Notes under the pieces: generated by a model
Told to the model about the DNA's origin: nothing
The model's database searches: none
What the model saw: the letters and a program-made list of their open reading frames with translations, nothing else
Part shown: positions 6,411-10,614 of the stretch, one piece after another
Numbering within the stretch: the stretch's first letter is position 1
How the letters are laid out: each line of letters opens with the position of its first letter
Translations under genes and position numbers: made by a program
Source of the DNA: Candidatus Bathyarchaeota archaeon
GTDB taxonomy: Archaea > Thermoproteota > Bathyarchaeia > Bathyarchaeales > Bathyarchaeaceae
Direction of reading: 5' to 3'
NCBI GenBank assembly: GCA_023136395.1
Contig: JAGLRI010000035.1
Span: 1 to 10,614 of the forward strand
DNA length: 10,614 nt

Positions 6411-8074
6411 TGGTAGAACATGTGGTTGAGACTGACGTCTTAATCGTTGGCGGTGGTATGGCGGGGTGTTTCGCTAGCATTAAAGCCAAAGAAAAAGGTG
6501 TCGACGTAACCATCGTGGATAAAGGGTACGTCAGTAAAACGGGGCAGACTCCCTTCGCAGGTAGTACTATGATTTTCAACCCTAAATGGGGTGACGATTT
6601 AGATGCTTGGATGAATCAAGTTTTTACGATTGGTGAGTATGTCAATAATCGGGTGTGGACCGAGATCGCCTTCAAAGATTCGTATGCTCGATATCAGGAT
6701 CTAGTTTCTTATGGGGTGGAATTTCTTAAAGAAGGCGATGAACCTGATCGACCGGTTCATAGATCACCCCATCCCTTTGGGGCACCGAGTAAAGCGGTGC
6801 ATTGGAAACCAAACTTTCCAGTTGTTCTAAGGAAACAAGCGGTGAAGGTTGGGGTAAAAATTATGGATAGAGTTATGGTTGCTGAGTTGTTGAAGCAGGA
6901 GGAGAAGGTTGTTGGCGCCGTCGGCTTCTCCATGGATAGCTTAGACGTGTTTATCTTCAAAGCCAAAGCAACTGTCATCAGTGCGGGAAGCGCTGGTTTC
7001 AAGACGTTAGGATATCCCATCAGCGAGTTGACAGGTGACGGGCATGCAATGGCGTATAGGGCAGGCGCTGAAATCATCGGGAAAGAGTTCATTGATACGC
7101 ACAGCACCAGAGCGGATCACCCAGGATATCGAAGTTCTCCTCGACCGTTTTTGGAATCCCCCCGTGGTTTTCTGCGTTCGAGATTGAGAGGAAAACCGGG
7201 AGACGCTATTGCTGTTAACGCAGAAGGTGAAGAGGTGCTGCGCCGTGGTCAATCGTGGCCCCTTTGGCTTGAGTTAGAAATTGAAGCCCACGCGGGTCGA
7301 GCACCGATCAAAGGTCTACGAGGAACATTAGGAAGAGACATCAGAGTAGGAGGTGCTGCTGAGGGGATGTCCACCCACTCTGCAGATGGGATCTGGCCTG
7401 TGAACAACAACACACAATGTGCCTCCAGTATTCCCGGACTCTACGCTGCTGGTGACAGCCTTGGCACCATGGGTATCGGGGCGAATTACTCAGGTTTCGG
7501 ATTCGCAACCGTGTTTGCGGCGGTCACTGGGGCTCGAGCGGGATGGGCGGCTGCAGCATTTGCGTTGCAAACGGAAAAATCAGCCGTTGATGAGGAAGAA
7601 GTTGCGAGGGCAACGAAGTTCGTACGTGCGCCGTTGGAGCGGAAGGGTGGCTTCAGCCCCCGTTGGGTCACACAAGTCTTGCGCAACATCATGATCCCTT
7701 ACTACATCATGCGCATCAAGCACGCGACGCGGATGACCGCTGCATTAACGCTCGTGGAGTTTCTGCGGGATCACCTCGTTCCCAAGATGTACGCCAAGAC
7801 CTCGCACGAACTCCGTCACGCGCACGAGACGCGGAACATGGTGCTCAACGCAGAGATGAAGTTGAAAGCATCCCTCTTCCGCACCGAAAGTCGAGGTGAC
7901 CACTACCGGGAGGACTATCCGCGACGAGATGACCCCAACTGGCTGGCATGGATACTACTTAAAGAAGAGAACGATAATATGAAATTCTGGAAGAAGCCGA
8001 TTCCAGAAGAGTGGTGGCCCGACCTCTCCAAACCCTACGAAGAACGCTACCCCATCCGAATCCCCGAAGAATAA
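6410..8074 (+). CDS. FAD-dependent oxidoreductase of the AprA/SdhA/FrdA flavoprotein superfamily
   Basis: A 554-residue cytoplasmic flavoprotein. The FAD-binding Rossmann fold starts with DVLIVGGGMAG (9-19), with acidic Asp37 at the end of strand 2 (IVDKG). TGDGHAMAYRAGAEI (208-222) and IPGLYAAGD (341-349) are the expected inner FAD contacts. GG at 314-315 with His323 corresponds to the substrate-side loop of this superfamily. The C-terminal ESRGDHYREDYPRRDDPNWL (493-512) closely resembles adenylylsulfate reductase alpha and fumarate reductase tails. The covalent-FAD histidine motif of SdhA (HRAGGQ-like) is not evident. Start ATG 6410 has GGAGG at 6398-6402, seven bases away; ATG 6371 would add 13 residues without such a site. 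No ferredoxin-like, cytochrome b or membrane-anchor subunit is encoded nearby, so substrate and electron partner are open. G+C rises sharply in the 3' half. Confidence 0.85.
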   Translation: MVEHVVETDVLIVGGGMAGCFASIKAKEKGVDVTIVDKGYVSKTGQTPFAGSTMIFNPKWGDDLDAWMNQVFTIGEYVNNRVWTEIAFKDSYARYQDLVSYGVEFLKEGDEPDRPVHRSPHPFGAPSKAVHWKPNFPVVLRKQAVKVGVKIMDRVMVAELLKQEEKVVGAVGFSMDSLDVFIFKAKATVISAGSAGFKTLGYPISELTGDGHAMAYRAGAEIIGKEFIDTHSTRADHPGYRSSPRPFLESPRGFLRSRLRGKPGDAIAVNAEGEEVLRRGQSWPLWLELEIEAHAGRAPIKGLRGTLGRDIRVGGAAEGMSTHSADGIWPVNNNTQCASSIPGLYAAGDSLGTMGIGANYSGFGFATVFAAVTGARAGWAAAAFALQTEKSAVDEEEVARATKFVRAPLERKGGFSPRWVTQVLRNIMIPYYIMRIKHATRMTAALTLVEFLRDHLVPKMYAKTSHELRHAHETRNMVLNAEMKLKASLFRTESRGDHYREDYPRRDDPNWLAWILLKEENDNMKFWKKPIPEEWWPDLSKPYEERYPIRIPEE

Positions 8075-8081
8075 CCAAGGC

Positions 8082-8095
8082 GGTGCGAGCGCACT
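8082..8095. terminator. Possible hairpin at the end of the flavoprotein gene
   Basis: GTGCG-AG-CGCAC (8083-8094) is a perfect five-base dyad just after the flavoprotein stop, extendable by a G-U pair to 8082-8095. It lies between two converging genes and could help end transcription from either side. No T-run follows it on the plus strand, so this is tentative. Confidence 0.3.
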
Positions 8096-8140
8096 TCGAT
8101 AAGCATCTATATACGCTGCGCGCGCGATAAAGTCTAAGGT

Positions 8141-8719
8141 TTATGTTTTGTAAGCCTCGAGAATCCGTCTCATGGTCACGATACCGATTACTTTTTCGTC
8201 TTGGGTAACAGCCAACCTTCTAATTTTATTGGCGCTCATGATCTTCAGTGCATCTGTTATGGATTCGCTGGTCTTAATGGTTATGATGGATGAAGACATG
8301 ATATCTTTTGCCAAAGTTTTAGTACTGTCTTTGTTGGGTTTTAACACCCGTTCTAGGATATCTCTTTCAGTGATCATCCCAACCGGTTTGTCACCATCAA
8401 CTACAATAACACCACCAGTGTCGGAGGTAACCATCGTCTGAACGATGCTTGAAACAGTATCTGATTGGAGTGACGTGACTGGAGGAGACCTCATAGCAAT
8501 CGTTACTTTGCCACCGAGGTTTTTTCCATATTTAATACTGTTCCAAACTCTTTCGTGCGAATAATAGAAAATTAGCTTTAAAACAACATCCCCGACGCCG
8601 AAACTTGCCATAAGTTCAGGTTGACCCGTAAAAAACAACACTAAAAACATACCCGTTAATGTCGCTATTATTCTCCAACTAACGGCTTTTAAGACACTTC
8701 GTTTAGGTTCCTCATGCAT
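8141..8719 (-). CDS. DUF2061 membrane domain fused to a tandem CBS pair
   Basis: A 192-residue protein. Residues 7-66 are a DUF2061 domain: RSVLKAVSWRIIATLTGMFLV, a short loop, then VLKLIFYYSHERVWNSIKYG, giving two membrane segments. Residues 75-127 and 139-190 are two CBS motifs, each ending in the usual GMITERDIL- or GIVTMRRIL-like strand and helix. CBS pairs usually sense adenine nucleotides or AdoMet and control an attached protein; here the attached part is a small membrane anchor of unknown role. I chose ATG 8719 because DUF2061 proteins begin just before this point and because a TATA box at 8761-8768 would start transcription near 8740. ATG 8809 has an AGGAG site, but its extra 30 residues are antisense to the conserved start of the 8849 gene. 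It converges on the flavoprotein. Confidence 0.82.
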   Translation of the reverse strand: MHEEPKRSVLKAVSWRIIATLTGMFLVLFFTGQPELMASFGVGDVVLKLIFYYSHERVWNSIKYGKNLGGKVTIAMRSPPVTSLQSDTVSSIVQTMVTSDTGGVIVVDGDKPVGMITERDILERVLKPNKDSTKTLAKDIMSSSIITIKTSESITDALKIMSANKIRRLAVTQDEKVIGIVTMRRILEAYKT

Positions 8720-8760
8720 AAAGTTTTCCCTTCCCCATAACATGCGTGCGAGATAATAGA

Positions 8761-8768
8761 TTATATAA
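8761..8768 (-). promoter_or_regulatory. TATA box for the DUF2061-CBS gene
   Basis: TTATATAA, in the minus-strand context GCTTATATAATC, lies 42 bases upstream of ATG 8719. A start about 25 bases downstream falls near 8740, between the two candidate start codons, which argues for 8719. The element is symmetric and lies within the open upstream extension of the plus-strand gene at 8849. Confidence 0.45.
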
Positions 8769-8848
8769 GCGAAGAGTATAAAGTTGCTCTCGCCAGGAGC
8801 TGCATTCATCTCTTTGCTCCTGATGGAGGGGCAGGTATAATTGCTGGA

Positions 8849-9142
8849 TTGGATACATCAGGGGAGATTGGTCAAAATTTGATATCTATCTTTTCAATGT
8901 GGGGATTATCACAATTGCTCATTGGTTTTTTCTTTATAATTGTTTATTTACGTTATAAAAACTTGATTAGTTTCTGTTACCTCATCCTATTAATCGAGTA
9001 TGCTGGAAGAATTACTATCGGGTTTTTCAAACCAGTCATTGCCACACATACACCTTCTGGGGCTATTGGGAATTTTATCTTAGTTCCTCTTTCAATTATA
9101 ATGTTTATCTTGTCTATAATGATGGCTAAAAAGTATAAATGA
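8849..9142 (+). CDS. Small three-helix membrane protein, apparently missing its 5' end
   Basis: From TTG 8849 the frame gives 97 residues with three membrane segments (about 16-34, 40-58 and 73-92), the pattern LRYKNLISFCYLILLIEYAGR and a GFFKP-x-PSGAIGN segment. I recall this layout from small uncharacterised membrane proteins that also carry a conserved HL-x-x-PDGGA-x-x-IAG stretch near the N-terminus. That stretch, IHLFAPDGGAGIIAGLD, is encoded directly upstream in the same frame (8804-8854), which stays open back to 8741 after TAA 8738-8740. No ATG, GTG or TTG lies between 8741 and 8849. Either a rare start such as ATT 8804 is used (AGGAG at 8795-8799) or the gene has lost its beginning. 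TTG 8849 has no ribosome site and cuts the conserved part. Function unknown. Confidence 0.6.
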   Translation: MDTSGEIGQNLISIFSMWGLSQLLIGFFFIIVYLRYKNLISFCYLILLIEYAGRITIGFFKPVIATHTPSGAIGNFILVPLSIIMFILSIMMAKKYK

Positions 9143-9151
9143 AGGTTTCGA

Positions 9152-9164
9152 TTTTCATTTTTTC
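9152..9164 (+). terminator. T-rich terminator after the small membrane gene
   Basis: TTTTCATTTTTTC begins nine bases after the stop at 9142. Archaeal transcription commonly ends at such T-runs without a hairpin. On the opposite strand, TTTTTATTATTAG (9167-9179) could end the converging EamA transcript, so the junction looks like back-to-back terminators. Confidence 0.45.
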
Positions 9165-9186
9165 TAATAATAAAAAGTATTGAAAA

Positions 9187-10098
9187 TTATTCGCGCGTGC
9201 TTGATGTCTTTGACTTAGCAATTTGAACTATGATAACACCGACGAAGACAATAGCCATAGCTGTAATTTTTAAAGCTGTGATTGCTTCGTCGAGAAAGAT
9301 CCAAGCCAGAATTCCTATCTGGATCAACATAGTATTTTGTAAAATGGAGAGTTCGAAGGCTTTCACCCGTTTCAGGGCGTGATTCCAAAGCATGAAGGCT
9401 AAAGATGTATTGACAAGACTCAGCCATAAGATAATACCCCCTTCGTAGAGAGACAATCCTCTGGGACCCTCGATCAGCAATGCAGAGATCATTAGTACGA
9501 CAGCACCAAAAAACATGGATAACGCCGTCAAGTTTAAGGATCCAAAACCATCCTCCTTTAAAAAATGTCTACTTAAAACCATATAGGCTGCCCACCCAGT
9601 ACCTGAAATAAGAGTTACGATTATGCCAAAAAATTCAGTTCCCGATAGAGGAGCAGCGAAGTAGAAATAAGCACCGAAGAGAGCTACTATCATACCAATC
9701 AGTTGAAGAAGTGCAGGAGATTCCTTCAAAAAAACTATCCCGAAAATTAGAACAATGCCTGGTGTAAAATTTAGGAGAAATGTAACTGTTACCGCTGGCA
9801 AGTAGGAGAGACCTAAAAATTGTAGTCCCTGTGCCACGGAGTAACCAAATAGACCTAACAAAAAAAGTTTAGGTAGACCCTTCTTAACTTTAAGATTGAT
9901 TCGACCTTTCCGAAAGAATGCAGCAGCTAAAAGAAAGATTGAGGAAATCATGTACCGATACGCTGCAAAAGTTAACGGAGGTAGCTCTTGTAGTCCTTTT
10001 TTAATTAGAATGTAAGATGTGGACCATAGGAAGGTAACAAACAAACCTTGCAATAAGGCGGTCAAATAGTCGTGATCCCCAAACCCTTTAAATTTCAT
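9187..10098 (-). CDS. EamA/DMT-family permease (drug/metabolite exporter)
   Basis: A 303-residue inner-membrane protein with ten helices in two EamA repeats (about 12-148 and 157-293), the standard DMT length. Typical marks are TFLWSTSYILIKKGL (22-36) opening the first repeat, NFTPGIVLIFGIVFLKESP (110-128) closing it, and LSILQNTMLIQIGILAWIFLDEA (250-272) near the end of the second, where Asp-Glu replaces the usual Gly-Glu. Members export amino acids, nucleosides or other small metabolites, and the substrate cannot be inferred. I chose ATG 10098 over TTG 10101 because AGGA at 10106-10109 is seven bases upstream. A TATA-like TTATTATATTA lies at about 10127-10137. The last codons (9192-9200) run through a CGCGCGTGC tract. 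It is a single-gene unit. Confidence 0.9.
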   Translation of the reverse strand: MKFKGFGDHDYLTALLQGLFVTFLWSTSYILIKKGLQELPPLTFAAYRYMISSIFLLAAAFFRKGRINLKVKKGLPKLFLLGLFGYSVAQGLQFLGLSYLPAVTVTFLLNFTPGIVLIFGIVFLKESPALLQLIGMIVALFGAYFYFAAPLSGTEFFGIIVTLISGTGWAAYMVLSRHFLKEDGFGSLNLTALSMFFGAVVLMISALLIEGPRGLSLYEGGIILWLSLVNTSLAFMLWNHALKRVKAFELSILQNTMLIQIGILAWIFLDEAITALKITAMAIVFVGVIIVQIAKSKTSSTRE

Positions 10099-10111
10099 CA
10101 AGTTTTCCTGC

Positions 10112-10129
10112 TACGCGCGCACACACGTA
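10112..10129. repeat. 18-base strictly alternating pyrimidine-purine tract upstream of the EamA gene
   Basis: TACGCGCGCACACACGTA alternates without a break and lies between the EamA ribosome site and its TATA-like element, where the transcript would begin. Sequence of this kind favours left-handed DNA under negative supercoiling. Related shorter tracts recur through the window. Confidence 0.6.
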
Positions 10130-10181
10130 ATATAATAACATTTCACAGCGATGTGTCTTTTAGCGAACATGTTCGATATAG

Positions 10182-10322
10182 AATTTAAGTTGGCAAAAAG
10201 AGAAGTTGGAGATAGGACTCAGCATATGTCCTGAAAGCTGTTGGGTTAATCAAATCTCTGAAAAATATCCCGAAATTGCAGAGAAGTATTGTAGCCAGCT
10301 AGGATTCAGAAGTGAAAGCTAG
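10182..10322 (+). pseudogene. Possible gene remnant with Cys-containing tail
   Basis: Between TAG 10179-10181 and TAG 10320-10322 a frame of 46 codons reads through to ICPESCWVNQISEKYPEIAEKYC and a short tail, with cysteines at codons starting 10227, 10239 and 10290. It has a protein-like composition rather than the usual intergenic one, but no ATG or GTG. TTG 10206 is the only possible start, and I recognise no family. It could be the C-terminal scrap of a decayed gene or chance. Confidence 0.2.
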
Positions 10323-10382
10323 GGTTTCAGAGAGAACAATTTACAAAGATGCCTGCACGCGATTGACTAGCTAGTTGTTCGG

Positions 10383-10614
10383 TTATTTTGCGGAAGGGTC
10401 ATCCTTCATGATTCCGAAAACGTTGCCTTGCGGATCCTTGAAAAACGCGAGGTAACCTACGCCCGGTATCGTCATCTTCGGAGCAACCACTGTCCCACCA
10501 GCATTCGTGATTTTTTCTAAATATTCATCAACATCGTGAACATCAATCGTGTTCACGCTTGGAGCCTTCTCCTTTCCAAGACCTCCATCAATTCCGAGTC
10601 CTTCTCCAGTTTTG
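10383..10614 (-). CDS. VOC-superfamily (glyoxalase-like, COG3324-type) protein, C-terminal part
   Basis: The minus strand is open from the window edge to TAA at 10383-10385, giving 76 residues; the start lies beyond 10614. The sequence shows one beta-alpha-beta-beta-beta module of the VOC fold. NTIDVHDVDEYLEKITNAGG is strand and helix, then GTVVAPKMTIPGVGYLAFFKDPQGNVFGIMKDDPSAK. The PKM-x-IPGVGY-x-A-x-x-x-DP-x-GN-x-FG core is a very close match to the group often labelled predicted lactoylglutathione lyase. In glyoxalase I a metal-binding Glu sits near the end of this strand. Here the residues after FGI are M-K-D, so metal-dependent activity is not assured. It is a cytoplasmic small-molecule-binding protein or enzyme of unknown substrate. 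No T-run terminator is obvious downstream. Confidence 0.9.
   Translation of the reverse strand, partial: KTGEGLGIDGGLGKEKAPSVNTIDVHDVDEYLEKITNAGGTVVAPKMTIPGVGYLAFFKDPQGNVFGIMKDDPSAK

Noticed and set aside
7007..7899. Several open frames of 60-115 codons on both strands inside the flavoprotein gene.
   Set aside because: They come from the stop-poor, GC-richer composition of that gene and show no family motifs.
8720..8809. A 30-residue N-terminal extension of the DUF2061-CBS protein starting at ATG 8809, with an AGGAG site.
   Set aside because: The stretch is antisense to a conserved-looking part of the plus-strand gene, the TATA box at 8761-8768 lies inside it, and DUF2061 proteins normally begin near residue M at 8719. 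It remains possible because of the good ribosome site.
6265..10374. Two copies of CTAGCTAG (6265-6272 and 10367-10374) near GCAGGCAT/ATGCCTGC words, suggesting a dispersed inverted element.
   Set aside because: The shared words are only eight bases, their order and spacing differ, and no longer alignment is visible.

Overview
The window looks like chromosomal DNA from an uncultured archaeon. The main clue is promoter style: AT-rich TATA-box elements lie about 25-60 bases ahead of several starts, often with a Shine-Dalgarno site (GGAGG or AGGA) as well. The families present (UbiA prenyltransferase, AEC permease, DUF2061-CBS, COG3324-type VOC protein) are all common in archaea. No rRNA, tRNA, CRISPR array, transposase or integrase was seen, so the phylum cannot be fixed; a Bathyarchaeia-like lineage is only a guess. 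TAA, TAG and TGA are all used as stop codons.

Layout. 1-72 is the last 23 codons of a PhoU/DUF47-like protein. 73-708 is mostly empty, with one doubtful small membrane ORF on the minus strand. 773-1741 is a UbiA-family prenyltransferase gene interrupted by an in-frame TGA at 890-892. 1866-2483 is a NicO/LysE-superfamily-like six-helix membrane protein. 2594-3529 (minus) is an AEC-family permease. 3742-6098 is a two-gene ABC exporter operon (ATPase, then permease). 6330-8074 holds a 26-codon Cys-containing mini-ORF whose stop overlaps the start of an AprA/SdhA-superfamily flavoprotein. 8141-8719 (minus) is a DUF2061 membrane domain joined to two CBS domains. 8849-9142 is a small membrane protein that seems to have lost its 5' end. 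9187-10098 (minus) is an EamA/DMT-family permease. 10383-10614 (minus) is the C-terminal part of a VOC (glyoxalase-like) protein that continues past the window edge.

Functionally this is an accessory, envelope-rich region. Most genes encode membrane proteins or transporters in short or single-gene units with frequent strand switches, and there is no single pathway. Only the ABC pair and the mini-ORF/flavoprotein pair look like true operons. Signs of decay or reshuffling include the nonsense codon in ubiA, the beheaded gene at 8849, a possible gene remnant at 10182-10322, and a flavoprotein whose 3' half is clearly richer in G+C than its 5' half.

The least explained signals are three. First, the flavoprotein mini-ORF has the same nine-base ribosome-binding sequence as the gene it precedes. 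Second, alternating pyrimidine-purine CG-rich tracts recur in or at the edge of most intergenic gaps, including all three convergent junctions. Third, a full-length UbiA reading frame is broken only by one TGA.
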